This document shows positions 43,886 through 52,953 of a stretch of 64,000 nt of DNA, piece by piece. The position numbers and the translations under genes are program-made. The stretch comes from Halomonas sp. 328 (GTDB taxonomy: Bacteria; Pseudomonadota; Gammaproteobacteria; Pseudomonadales; Halomonadaceae): the NCBI RefSeq assembly GCF_015645095.1, contig NZ_JADOTW010000013.1:1-64000 (forward strand), written 5' to 3'. The stretch's first letter is position 1, and each line of letters opens with the position of its first letter. The notes under the pieces are model-generated. The model ran no database searches, had not been told where the DNA came from, and saw nothing but the letters and a program-made list of their open reading frames with translations.

Positions 43886-45499
43886 TCAGGCGGCTTCGCC
43901 GTCGAGGAAGGCGGCCGCCATCAGCGCCCGGGTATAGGCCTGGCGAGGGGCGCGGAACAGCGACTCGGTGTCGCCCTGTTCCACCACCTCGCCGTGACGC
44001 ATCACCACCACCTCGTCGGCCAGGGCCCGCACCACCGCCAGGTCGTGGCTGATAAAGAGGTAGGTGAGGTCGTGCTTGCGCTGCAGGTCGCGCAGCAGCT
44101 CGATCACCCGGGCCTGCACCGAGCGATCCAGGGCCGAGGTGGGCTCGTCGAGGAGCAGGAACTCCGGCTTGAGCACCAGGGCCCGGGCGATGGCGATGCG
44201 CTGGCGCTGACCGCCGGAGAACTCGTGGGGGTAGCGGTGACGGTGGTTTGGGTCCAGGGCCACCTCCTCCAGGGCCTGGACCACCCGGGCATCGCGCTCG
44301 GCCCGGCTCAGCAGGGGCTGGTGGACCCGTAGCCCCTCGCCGACGATCTCGCCCACCGTCAGGCGCGGCGACAAGGAGCCGAAGGGATCCTGGAAGACCA
44401 CCTGCATCCGCGAGCGCAACGGGCGCATCCCGGCCCGGTCGAGGCGGGTGAGGTCGGTCGCGTCATAGCGGATCTCGCCACGGCTCTCCAGCAGCCGCAG
44501 CAGGGCGCGGCCCAGGGTCGACTTGCCGGAGCCGGATTCGCCGACGATGCCCAGGGTCTGGCCCCGACGCAGGCTCAGGTCGATGCCGCGCACCGCCTCG
44601 AAATAGCGCTCGGGGCCGAACAGACGCTTCTTGAGGGGGAAGCGCACCCGCAGGTCCTTGGCTTCCAGCAGCCGCGGCGCCGACTCGGGCACCGGTGCCT
44701 TGCGGCCCCGGGGCTCGGCCTCGATCAGCAGCCGGGTGTAGGGGTGGGCGGGCTCGGCGAAGAGCGACGCGGTCTCGCCCTGTTCCACCACCTCCCCCTG
44801 GCGCATCACGCAGACCCGGTCGGCCAGGTGGCGCACCACCCCCAGGTCGTGGGTGATAAAGAGGATCGCCATGCCGTAGCGGGCCTGGAGTGACTTGAGC
44901 AGGCCGAGGATCTGCGCCTGGACGGTGACGTCCAGGGCGGTGGTGGGCTCGTCGGCGATCAGCAGTCTGGGCTCGCAGGCCAGGGCCATGGCGATCATCA
45001 CCCGCTGGCGCTGGCCGCCGGAGAGCTCGTGGGGGTAGCCGGCGTAGCGGCGCTCGGGCTCGGGGATGCCGACCTGTTCGAGCAGCTCCAGCACCCGGGC
45101 CTTGGCGGCGGCGCCGCGCAGCTCGGTGTGCTTGTGCAGCACCTCGCGGATCTGGGGGCCGATGCGTTGCAGCGGATTCAGCGAGGTCATCGGCTCCTGG
45201 AAGATCATGGCGATCTCGTTGCCGCGAATATGGCGCAGCCGGCGCGGCGTCACCGTCAGCAGCTCCTCCTCGCCCTGGCGGCCCCGCCACAGGATGCGCC
45301 CCCGGGGCCGGGCCAGGTCGGGGAGCAGGCCGAGGATGGCGGTGGAGGTCACCGACTTGCCGGAGCCGGATTCGCCCACCAGGGCCAGGGTCTCGCCGGG
45401 ATGGATCGCCAGGCTGACCTCCTTGACCGCGGCCACCGGGCCCTGGGGCAGGTCGAAGTCGACCCGCAGGTTGTCGATCTCGAGTAGCGCTCGGGTCAT
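43886..45499 (-). CDS. oligopeptide ABC transporter ATPase, fused DppD-DppF type
   Basis: 537 residues with two ABC cassettes. First: GESGSGKS Walker [13 protein letters not shown] signature, [12 protein letters not shown] Walker B; second: [31 protein letters not shown]. Each ends with the oligopeptide-cassette tail ([30 protein letters not shown]). The ATG at 45499 follows GGAGGAAGAG. It is the YejF-like fusion of two ATPases in one chain. Last gene of oppA-oppB-oppC-ATPase. Confidence 0.95.
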   Translation of the reverse strand: MTRALLEIDNLRVDFDLPQGPVAAVKEVSLAIHPGETLALVGESGSGKSVTSTAILGLLPDLARPRGRILWRGRQGEEELLTVTPRRLRHIRGNEIAMIFQEPMTSLNPLQRIGPQIREVLHKHTELRGAAAKARVLELLEQVGIPEPERRYAGYPHELSGGQRQRVMIAMALACEPRLLIADEPTTALDVTVQAQILGLLKSLQARYGMAILFITHDLGVVRHLADRVCVMRQGEVVEQGETASLFAEPAHPYTRLLIEAEPRGRKAPVPESAPRLLEAKDLRVRFPLKKRLFGPERYFEAVRGIDLSLRRGQTLGIVGESGSGKSTLGRALLRLLESRGEIRYDATDLTRLDRAGMRPLRSRMQVVFQDPFGSLSPRLTVGEIVGEGLRVHQPLLSRAERDARVVQALEEVALDPNHRHRYPHEFSGGQRQRIAIARALVLKPEFLLLDEPTSALDRSVQARVIELLRDLQRKHDLTYLFISHDLAVVRALADEVVVMRHGEVVEQGDTESLFRAPRQAYTRALMAAAFLDGEAA

Positions 45500-45510
45500 C
45501 TCTTCCTCCA

Positions 45511-46404
45511 TCAACGGGTCTTGGGGTCCAGGGCATCCCTCAGGCCATCGCCGAGGAAGTTGAGGCACAGCAGGGTCAGGGCCAGGAAGGCCGAGGGCAC
45601 CAGCAGCATCCAGGGGGCGGTCTCCATCAGGTCCTTGCCCTCGCTGATCAGCACGCCCCAGCTGGTCAGCGGCTCCTGGACGCCCAGGCCCAGGAAGGAG
45701 AGGAAGCTCTCCAGCAGGATCACCTTGGGCACGGTGAGGGTGACGTAGACGATCACCGGCCCCAGGGTGTTGGGGATCAGGTGACGGGTGACGATGGTCC
45801 AGCCGCGTACGCCCAGGGCGTGGGCCGCCTCGACGAACTCGCGGCGCTTCAGGGCCAGCACCTGGCCGCGCACGATGCGCGACATGTCCAGCCACTCCAC
45901 GGCACCGATGGCGGCGTAGATCAGCAGGATATTGCGGCCGAACACCACCATCAGCAGGATCACCAGGAACATGAAGGGCAGCGAGTACATGATGTCCACG
46001 AAGCGCATCATCAGGGCATCGGCGCGGCCCCCCAGGTAGCCGGCGATGGCGCCGTAGAGCACGCCGATCACCAGGGAGACCAGGGTCGCCACCAGGGCCA
46101 CCGAGAGCGAGATCTGGCCACCGTAGAGGGTGCGGGTCAGCAGGTCGCGGCCATTGGCGTCGGTGCCGGCGTAGTGGCCGGCGGCGATGTCCGGGGGCGC
46201 CATGAAGGCGCTCCAGTTCACCTCGTCGAGCCCCCAGGGGGTGAGCCAGGGGCCCACCACGCAGGCCAGGGTGATCAGGACGAGCAGGATCAGGCTGGCC
46301 ATGGCGGCGCGGTTCTGCTTGAGCCGGCGCCAGGCCTCGCGTCCCAGGCTGTCGCCCGCCGCGGCGGGGGCCTGGTCTTGGGTCAGGGCGGTATCAGTCA
46401 TCAT
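45511..46404 (-). CDS. oppC: oligopeptide ABC permease OppC
   Basis: 297 residues with six membrane spans. DppC/OppC N-terminal leader, GTDANGRDLLTRTLYGGQISL, and the EAA loop EFVEAAHALGVRGWTIVTRHLIPN that contacts the ATPase. It forms the pore with OppB. The start overlaps the oppB stop by 11 bases; a second ATG lies one codon later. Confidence 0.95.
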   Translation of the reverse strand: MMTDTALTQDQAPAAAGDSLGREAWRRLKQNRAAMASLILLVLITLACVVGPWLTPWGLDEVNWSAFMAPPDIAAGHYAGTDANGRDLLTRTLYGGQISLSVALVATLVSLVIGVLYGAIAGYLGGRADALMMRFVDIMYSLPFMFLVILLMVVFGRNILLIYAAIGAVEWLDMSRIVRGQVLALKRREFVEAAHALGVRGWTIVTRHLIPNTLGPVIVYVTLTVPKVILLESFLSFLGLGVQEPLTSWGVLISEGKDLMETAPWMLLVPSAFLALTLLCLNFLGDGLRDALDPKTR

Positions 46405-47320
46405 GGCGAATCTGCGGGTCCAGGGCGGAGTAGAGGAGGTCGACGACCAGGTTGAGCAGCACGATCAGGGCGCCGTAGAAGACCACGGTGCCCATCACCA
46501 GGGTGTAGTCCCGGTTGAGGGCGGCCTGGACGAAGTAGCGGCCGATGCCGGGGATGCCGAAGATCTGCTCGATCACCACCGAGCCGGTGATGATCCCGGC
46601 GATGGCCGGCCCCAGGTAGGAGACCACCGGCAGCAGCGCCGGGCGCAGGGCGTGGCGCAGGATCACCGCGGTCTCGGTGAGCCCCTTGGCGCGGGCGGTG
46701 CGGATATGGTGGCTGCCCAGCACCTCGATCATGCTGGCGCGCATCAGCCGGGCGATATAGGCGATCTGCTGGATCGACAGGGCGACGATCGGTAGCACCA
46801 TGTTGCGCCAGTGGCCGTCGTTCCAGCCGCCCACCGGCAGCCAGGCCAGGAAGACCCCGAACACCAGGGCCAGCAGCGGGGCGATCACGAAGTTGGGCAC
46901 GGCCACCCCGGCCAGGGCGGTGCCCATCACCAGGTAGTCGAGGCCGGAGTTGCGCTTGAGGGCGGCGATCACGCCCAGCGGCAGGCCGATGGCCAGGGCC
47001 AGGGCGATGGCCCACAGGCCCAGTTCCAGGCTCACCGGGAAGCCCTGGGCGATCAGTTCGGTGACGCTGAAGTCCTTGTACTTGAAGGAGGGGCCGAAAT
47101 CGCCCTGGAGCAGGTTGCCCAGGTAGATCAGGTACTGCTTCCACACCGGCTGGTCCAGGTGATAGGCGGCCATCAGGTTGGCCTCGATCTCCGGCGGCAG
47201 GCTGCGCTCGCCGTCGAAGGGGCCGCCCGGGGCCAGGTGCATCAGGAAGAAGGCAAGGGTGATGACGATCAGTAGCGTCGGCACGGCATAGCAGAGCCGT
47301 TTCAGGGTATAGACGAGCAT
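46394..47320 (-). CDS. oppB: oligopeptide ABC permease OppB
   Basis: 308 residues with six membrane spans. MLVYTLKRLCYAVPTLLIVI, HLAPGGPFDGERSLPPEIEANL and the EAA loop SHHIRTARAKGLTETAVILRHALRPALLP are OppB signatures. It is separated from oppA by about 180 bases containing the tail of a lost second binding protein. Confidence 0.95.
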   Translation of the reverse strand: MLVYTLKRLCYAVPTLLIVITLAFFLMHLAPGGPFDGERSLPPEIEANLMAAYHLDQPVWKQYLIYLGNLLQGDFGPSFKYKDFSVTELIAQGFPVSLELGLWAIALALAIGLPLGVIAALKRNSGLDYLVMGTALAGVAVPNFVIAPLLALVFGVFLAWLPVGGWNDGHWRNMVLPIVALSIQQIAYIARLMRASMIEVLGSHHIRTARAKGLTETAVILRHALRPALLPVVSYLGPAIAGIITGSVVIEQIFGIPGIGRYFVQAALNRDYTLVMGTVVFYGALIVLLNLVVDLLYSALDPQIRHDD

Positions 47321-47423
47321 GAGGTCCCCCTGGCCCCGGAGGGTCCGGGGCCGGCATGCGGGTGAAGGAGGCGAAGGGGCCGTCGCGGAAGGCCGCGATG
47401 GCCCGGTTCGGGGCGCGTTGGCG

Positions 47424-47487
47424 TTACTCCTCGAAGCTCACCCTCCGGAAAGGGTAGATAGCCTCCGAAGTGGTTTCCCTCCGCCAT
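47424..47487 (-). pseudogene. 3' remnant of a second oppA
   Basis: On the minus strand this reads WRRETTSEAIYPFRRVSFEE and stop, resembling the end of the intact binding protein WENNLEDIHRSRWVSFEDGQ. It starts shortly after the oppA stop. I infer a tandem oppA paralogue, now deleted except for its last ~20 codons. The rest of the gap to oppB (47321-47423) shows nothing else. Confidence 0.7.
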
Positions 47488-47503
47488 GACGAGAGCGACG
47501 GGG

Positions 47504-49087
47504 TCATTGTCCGTCTTCGAAGCTCACCCACCGGGAGCGGTGGATATCCTCCAGGTTGTTCTCCCAGCCCGCGAGGGCCGGGTTCACCAGGTTGCGGGAG
47601 ACGTAGTAGTAGATGGGCAGCACGGCACTGTCGCCCAGGGCCAGGGCCTCCGCCTCGCCCATCAGGGCGGCGCGGGCGGTCAGGTCCTGGGTCTCGGCGG
47701 CCTGGGCCATCAGGGCGTCGAAGTCGGCCTGGCTGTAGGCGCCATAGTTGTTGGCCACGCCGCTCTCCAGCAGGCTCAGGAAGTTCTGCGGGTCGTTGTA
47801 GTCGCCGATCCAGCCGGCCCGGCCCACGTCGAAGTCGCCGCGCCGCAGGTCGGCATAGTGCACCGCCACCTCGGAGTTGAAGAGCTCCACCTCGACGCCC
47901 AGGGGGCGCCACATGGCGGCGATGGCGATGGCCACGGTGCGATGATCCTCGCTGGTGTTGTAGCGCAGCTTGAGGCTCAGGGGGTTGTCGGGGCCGTAGC
48001 CGGCCTCCCGCATCAGCTCGCCGGCCCGGGCCAGGCGCGCCTCCTCGTCCAGGCCGTTGAGCGGCGAGGCCAGGCTCTGGTGGTGGTTGGCCCCCGGCGG
48101 CACGAAATGGTAGGCGGGCTGCTCGCCGGTGCCGAGGATCTGCTCGGTGATCACCTCGCGGCGCACCGCCAGGCTCAGGGCCTCGCGCACCCGCGGGTCG
48201 GCGGTGGGGTGGCCGTCCCGGGCGTTGAGGGCGTAGTAGTAGATGCCGAGATAGGGGGCGGTGTGGGTCGCCTCCGGCAGGTTCTCCTGGAGCCAGTCGT
48301 ATTGCTGGGTGGGGAAGTCTCGGGCCACGTCGATCTCGCCGGCGCGGAAGCGGTTGAGGGCGGTGTTGCGCTCCTCGATGGGGAAGTAGATCACCTCGTC
48401 CAGGGCCACGTTCTCGGCATCGTGGTAGTGGGGGTTGCGCACCGCCTCGATGCGGGTCTGGGATTGCCAGCGCTGCAAGGTGAAGGGGCCATTGGAGACC
48501 AGAGTGCCGGCCCGGGACCAGCGGTCGCCATGCTCCTCGACCACATGCCGGGGCACCGGGTAGGCGGTGTAGTGGGAGAGCTGGTCCAGGAAGTAGGGGG
48601 TGGCCCGCTCCAGGGTGATGCGCAGGGTCTGGTCGTCCAGGGCCTCGACGCCCAGGCTTTCCGGTGCCATCTCGCCCGAGTAGACCGCCTCGGCGTGGCG
48701 GATCGGGTAGAGCAGGTAGGCGTAGTCGGCGGCGGTGGCTGGGTTCAGGATGCGCCGCAGGGCGAAGACGAAGTCGTCGGCGGTGAGCGGGGTGCCATCG
48801 GACCAGCGGGCCGACTCGCGCAGGTGGAAGGTGTAGACGGTGCCGTCCTCGGAGATCTCCCAGGACTCGGCGACGCCGGGAATCCGTTCACCGTCGGCGG
48901 CCTCGGTGATCAGCCCCTCGAAGAGGTCGCCTACCACGTCATTCTCCCAGGTACCGCTGATCTTGTGGGGGTCCAGGGAGGCGGGCTCGCCCATGATGGC
49001 GATGCGCAGGGTGTCGGCGTGGAGGGGGGCGGCGGCCAGGCCCAGGGTCAGGGCCAGCGACCCCAGCAGGGTGCGCGACTGAAGCAT
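47504..49087 (-). CDS. oppA: oligopeptide-binding protein OppA
   Basis: 527 residues from the ATG at 49087 (AGGAGA 8 bases before). Sec signal peptide ending LHA (about residue 24), no lipobox. SBP class 5 signatures: GEPASLDPHKISGTWENDVVGDLFEGL, SARWSDGTPLTADDFVFALRRI, and a C-terminal DFDVGRAGWIGDYNDPQNFL. It binds peptides in the periplasm and delivers them to OppBC. First gene of the operon, divergent from prfB. Confidence 0.95.
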   Translation of the reverse strand: MLQSRTLLGSLALTLGLAAAPLHADTLRIAIMGEPASLDPHKISGTWENDVVGDLFEGLITEAADGERIPGVAESWEISEDGTVYTFHLRESARWSDGTPLTADDFVFALRRILNPATAADYAYLLYPIRHAEAVYSGEMAPESLGVEALDDQTLRITLERATPYFLDQLSHYTAYPVPRHVVEEHGDRWSRAGTLVSNGPFTLQRWQSQTRIEAVRNPHYHDAENVALDEVIYFPIEERNTALNRFRAGEIDVARDFPTQQYDWLQENLPEATHTAPYLGIYYYALNARDGHPTADPRVREALSLAVRREVITEQILGTGEQPAYHFVPPGANHHQSLASPLNGLDEEARLARAGELMREAGYGPDNPLSLKLRYNTSEDHRTVAIAIAAMWRPLGVEVELFNSEVAVHYADLRRGDFDVGRAGWIGDYNDPQNFLSLLESGVANNYGAYSQADFDALMAQAAETQDLTARAALMGEAEALALGDSAVLPIYYYVSRNLVNPALAGWENNLEDIHRSRWVSFEDGQ

Positions 49088-49230
49088 GATGATCTCTCCT
49101 TGATTTGTTCTTGTGCGGCGGGATCGCCGCCGCCCCACCATCAATAGCCTCGCCGGGTCCCCCGGGTCTATTTGAAATTCCGCATACGCGCATGACGATT
49201 TTCGATAGGCCGCGGCCCGGCGCGACGGGA

Positions 49231-49259
49231 TAGCTGCGCGACGGCCGTTTCGCTACAAT
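49231..49259 (+). promoter_or_regulatory. possible prfB promoter
   Basis: TAGCTG, 17 bases, TACAAT, ending 87 bases before the prfB ATG. The -35 is weak. Confidence 0.3.
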
Positions 49260-49345
49260 AATGCCCTTTCCGTACCGCCCGGCTCCGATGCCCTGTCGGG
49301 GCAGGGCGGGCGCTTGTTCACCGCAGATTCAGGCGAGACGCCCCC

Positions 49346-50444
49346 ATGCTGGAAACCAACCCCATTCACAACCTCATCAAGGACCTGTCCGAGCGGACAG
49401 ACGTCCTGAGGGGGTATCTTTGACTATGCCGAACGCAAGGATCGGCTAGAAGAAGTCACCCGCGAGCTGGAAGACCCCAACGTCTGGAACGACCCGGAGT
49501 ACGCCCAGAAGCTCGGCAAGGAGCGAGCCTCCCTGGAACAGATCGTCCAGACCATCGACGAGCTCGACCAGGGCCTCGGCGACAGCCGCGACCTGCTGGA
49601 GCTGGCCGAGATGGAGGAGGACGAGGCCACCGTCGAGGAGGTGCGCAAGGAGCTCGAGGGGCTTCAGGAGGCCCTGGCAAAGCTGGAGTTCCGGCGCATG
49701 TTCTCCGGCGAGATGGACGAGAACAACGCCTACCTCGATATCCAGGCCGGCTCCGGCGGCACCGAGGCTCAGGACTGGGCCAATATCCTGCTGCGCATGT
49801 ACCTGCGCTGGGCCGAGCACCACGGCTTCAAGGCCGAGATCATCGAGGCCTCCGCCGGCGAGGTGGCGGGCATCAAGTCGGCGACCATCCATGTCCAGGG
49901 CGACTACGCCTTCGGCTGGCTGCGCACCGAGACCGGGGTGCACCGCCTGGTGCGCAAGAGTCCCTTCGACTCCGGCGGGCGGCGTCACACCTCCTTCGCC
50001 TCGGTGTTCCTGTCGCCGGAGGTGGATGACAGCTTCGAGGTGGAGATCAACCCGGCGGACCTGCGCGTCGATACCTACCGCTCCAGTGGTGCCGGCGGCC
50101 AGCACGTCAACACCACCGACTCGGCGGTACGCATCACCCACGAGCCCACTGGCATCGTGGTGGCCTGTCAGAGCCAGCGCAGCCAGCACGCCAACCGCGA
50201 CTTCGCCATGAAGCAGCTCAAGGCGAAGCTGTGGGAGCACGAGATGCAGAAGCGCAACGCCGCCAAGCAGGAGGCGGAGGAGTCCAAGGCCGATATCGGC
50301 TGGGGCAGCCAGATCCGCTCCTATGTGCTGGATGACCAGCGCATCAAGGACCTGCGTACCGGCGTGCAGACCAGCAACTGCGACAAGGTGCTGGACGGCG
50401 ACCTGGACCAGTTCATCGAAGCCAGCCTTAAACAGGGGCTCTGA
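49346..50444 (+). CDS. prfB: peptide chain release factor 2, with programmed +1 frameshift
   Basis: Two segments, 49346-49420 and 49422-50444, joined by a +1 shift, giving 365 residues as in E. coli. Segment 1 encodes 25 codons ending LRGYL, then an in-frame UGA (49421-49423); the +1 frame continues [11 protein letters not shown]2 features: SPF anticodon-like motif ([10 protein letters not shown]) and the GGQ loop ([17 protein letters not shown]). It recognises UGA and UAA and regulates its own synthesis. lysS follows, the classical prfB-lysS pair. Confidence 0.98.
49409..49424 (+). promoter_or_regulatory. RF2 recoding site
   Basis: AGGGGGTATCTTTGAC: internal Shine-Dalgarno AGGGGG, slippery CTT and the UGA stop followed by C, the same as the E. 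coli site. Low RF2 lets the ribosome slip +1 on CUU. Confidence 0.98.
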
Positions 50445-50548
50445 CCCCTGCCCATTGTGGCGGGGCGGAGGCCTCGCTGCGATGGGCGCTTCTTCTCCGT
50501 TTCCGCCCGCCCTCTTTGCACAAGCTCAACTCGACTACAGGTAGCGAC

Positions 50549-52099
50549 ATGGCCAACCAGAGCCCCTCTACGGATAGCCCCCAGCAGGACGAGAACCACC
50601 TGATCGCCGAGCGCCGCGCCAAGCTGGCCGCGCGCCGCGAGAAGGCCGTTGCCCAGGGGGCGAGCGCCTTCCCCAATGACTTTCGCCGTGACAGCCAGGC
50701 CGCCGAGCTGATGGCCAAGCTCGGCGACAAGGCGAAGGAGGAGCTCGAGGCGCTGGGACGCCAGGCGGCGGTGGCCGGGCGCATCATGCGCAAGCGTGGC
50801 CCCTTTATCGTCATCCAGGACGTCTCCGGACAGATCCAGCTCTACGTGGACAAGAAGGGGCTGCCGGCCGAGGTGCTCGAGGACGTCAAGGGCTGGGACA
50901 TCGGCGATATCGTCGCCGGGCGCGGGCCGGTGCACAAGTCCGGCAAGGGCGACCTCTATGTGATGATGGAAGAGGCCAGGCTGCTGACCAAGAGCCTGCG
51001 TCCGCTGCCCGACAAGTTCCACGGCCTCACCGACATGGAGGCGCGTTATCGCCAGCGCTACGTGGACCTGATCATGAACCCCGACTCGCGCCAGGTCTTC
51101 GAGGCCCGTGCCCGGGTGATCAGTGCCATGCGCCGCTTCTTCGAGGCCCGCGGCTTCATGGAGGTGGAGACCCCCATGCTGCAGCCGATCCCCGGCGGCG
51201 CTACCGCGCGCCCCTTCAAGACCCACCACAATGCGCTGGACATCGACATGTACCTGCGCATCGCCCCCGAGCTCTACCTCAAGCGCCTGGTGGTGGGGGG
51301 CTTCGAGAAGGTCTTCGAGATCAACCGCAACTTCCGCAACGAAGGCCTCTCCACTCGGCACAACCCCGAGTTCACCATGATCGAGTTCTATCAGGCCTAC
51401 GCGGACTACAACGACCTGATGGACCTCACCGAGGCGATGCTGCGTAGCCTGACCCAGGAGGTGCTGGGCACCACCACCGTGGTCAACACCGTGCGCAACC
51501 GTGACGGCGAGGTGCTGGAGACCTTCGAGTACGACTTCGGCCGGCCGCTGCGCCGCCTGAGCGTCTTCGACTCGATTCTCGAGTACAACCCGGACATCCA
51601 CGCCGAGGCGCTGGCCGACGAGAGCGCCGCCCGCCAGATCGCCGAGCGCCTGGATATCGACGTCAAGGATGGCTGGGGCCTGGGCAAGGTCCAGATCGAG
51701 ATCTTCGAGAAGACCGTGGAGCATCGCCTTCATGAGCCCACCTTTATCACCGAGTACCCCACCGAGGTGAGCCCCCTGGCGCGGCGCAAGGACTCGAATC
51801 CCTTCGTCACCGAGCGTTTCGAGTTCTTCGTCGGCGGTCGCGAGATCGCCAACGGTTTCTCCGAGCTCAACGACGCCGAGGACCAGGCCGAGCGCTTCCG
51901 CGAGCAGGTGGCCGAGAAGGAGGCCGGCGACGACGAGGCGATGTACTACGACGCCGACTACGTGCGCGCGCTCGAATACGGCCTGCCGCCCACCGCCGGC
52001 GAGGGCATCGGCATCGATCGCCTGGTGATGCTGCTCACCGACAGCGCCTCGATTCGTGATGTGTTGCTGTTCCCGGCCATGCGCCCCGAGGTTGATTGA
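50549..52099 (+). CDS. lysS: lysyl-tRNA synthetase, class II
   Basis: 516 residues from the ATG at 50549. N-terminal OB-fold ([24 protein letters not shown]) and class II core with motif 1 ([16 protein letters not shown]), motif 2 ([26 protein letters not shown]) and motif 3 ([23 protein letters not shown]). It charges tRNA-Lys. It is 104 bases from the prfB stop and probably in the same operon. Confidence 0.98.
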   Translation: MANQSPSTDSPQQDENHLIAERRAKLAARREKAVAQGASAFPNDFRRDSQAAELMAKLGDKAKEELEALGRQAAVAGRIMRKRGPFIVIQDVSGQIQLYVDKKGLPAEVLEDVKGWDIGDIVAGRGPVHKSGKGDLYVMMEEARLLTKSLRPLPDKFHGLTDMEARYRQRYVDLIMNPDSRQVFEARARVISAMRRFFEARGFMEVETPMLQPIPGGATARPFKTHHNALDIDMYLRIAPELYLKRLVVGGFEKVFEINRNFRNEGLSTRHNPEFTMIEFYQAYADYNDLMDLTEAMLRSLTQEVLGTTTVVNTVRNRDGEVLETFEYDFGRPLRRLSVFDSILEYNPDIHAEALADESAARQIAERLDIDVKDGWGLGKVQIEIFEKTVEHRLHEPTFITEYPTEVSPLARRKDSNPFVTERFEFFVGGREIANGFSELNDAEDQAERFREQVAEKEAGDDEAMYYDADYVRALEYGLPPTAGEGIGIDRLVMLLTDSASIRDVLLFPAMRPEVD

Positions 52100-52127
52100 A
52101 GGGGCTTGCCTCCTTCCGCGCCCCTGA

Positions 52128-52354
52128 GGGGACAGGGCTATCATGCTTGGAATGGCTAAGGGGCGCTGGGGGCAGGTCGGAGCAAAGCGTCTTTTTCAGG
52201 GGTGAGGAAGGCCCTTCCGAACGGGTAGGCCATGGATGGCCTACCCCGGTCCTGCAAGCGGAGCAGGATGCGAGAGCGCCGCAGGAAAAAGTCGAGCGCC
52301 CAGGGAAGGGTTCACAGCGTCTTTGCGAGGGTCCGGCCGCCGGGTGCCTGTCCC
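52128..52354. repeat. dispersed palindromic element, copy 2
   Basis: Bounded by GGGGACAGG (52128-52136) and the inverted CCTGTCCCC (52346-52354). Inside are palindromes GGAAGGCCCTTCC (52206-52218) and GTAGGCCATGGATGGCCTAC (52225-52244), and a 24-base core (52296-52319) matching 36571-36594 at 23 positions. It fills most of the lysS-52474 gap, where I see no gene. Confidence 0.7.
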
Positions 52355-52473
52355 CAGAATAGCCCCGGGCCTCAGCAGGTAGCCTGGTCGGAGGACTGAA
52401 CCCAAGGGGAAGTATTGGTAACCGGGGGCCCTTGCGCCCATAATGCCCAGGAATCGTCATCGAGGAGAGTGCG

Positions 52474-52860
52474 ATGAAACTGCTCAACCGCTCCGCCCTG
52501 AGCGTCAAGCCGACCCAGCCCTTCCTGGACTGGATCAACTCCCTGGAGCCCACGGTGGGCGAGGACGACCTGACCCTCGATGACGTCGATCGGGAGAGCA
52601 CCGTCTACCTGATCCCCGAGATGGACACCCCGGAGGCCCTGCAGGCCTTCGTTCGCGAGCGTTACCTGGAGATCCTCGAGACCGAGCTGCGGGCCTGGGA
52701 AGAGGACGAACGGCTCTGGCCCGAGACCCTCGACTGGGCGCTGTTCCAGCGCTTCCTGCGGGTCGAGCACAGCTACCTGGCCATGGACCTGGACGACGAG
52801 GCGCCCCTGGAGATCTCCGAGTTCGACGATGCGTTGTTGATGGAGACCGACCAGGACTAG
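52474..52860 (+). CDS. conserved acidic hypothetical protein
   Basis: 128 residues with GAGGAGAG upstream. Strongly acidic (TVGEDDLTLDDVDRESTVYL, WEEDERLWPETLDWALFQRF, a DEAPLEISEFDDALLMETDQD end). No signal peptide, membrane span or recognised motif; Trp/Leu spacing suggests a compact helical fold. A hairpin terminator follows. Function unknown. Confidence 0.7.
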   Translation: MKLLNRSALSVKPTQPFLDWINSLEPTVGEDDLTLDDVDRESTVYLIPEMDTPEALQAFVRERYLEILETELRAWEEDERLWPETLDWALFQRFLRVEHSYLAMDLDDEAPLEISEFDDALLMETDQD

Positions 52861-52903
52861 GACCAGGACGTTGTCGGGTGTAACGCCGACCTCCTCCCGA
52901 TCC

Positions 52904-52927
52904 AAGACCGGCCATGGCCGGTCTTTT
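52904..52927 (+). terminator. terminator after the acidic hypothetical gene
   Basis: AAGACCGGCC, AT loop, GGCCGGTCTT followed by TT. Confidence 0.88.
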
Positions 52928-52953
52928 CGTTGTGCTGGCATCAATGGAAGCCC

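Noticed and set aside
50321-52144. A 607-codon minus-strand frame opposite lysS and the prfB end
   Set aside because: It crosses two real genes on the other strand and has no ribosome site or motif of its own.
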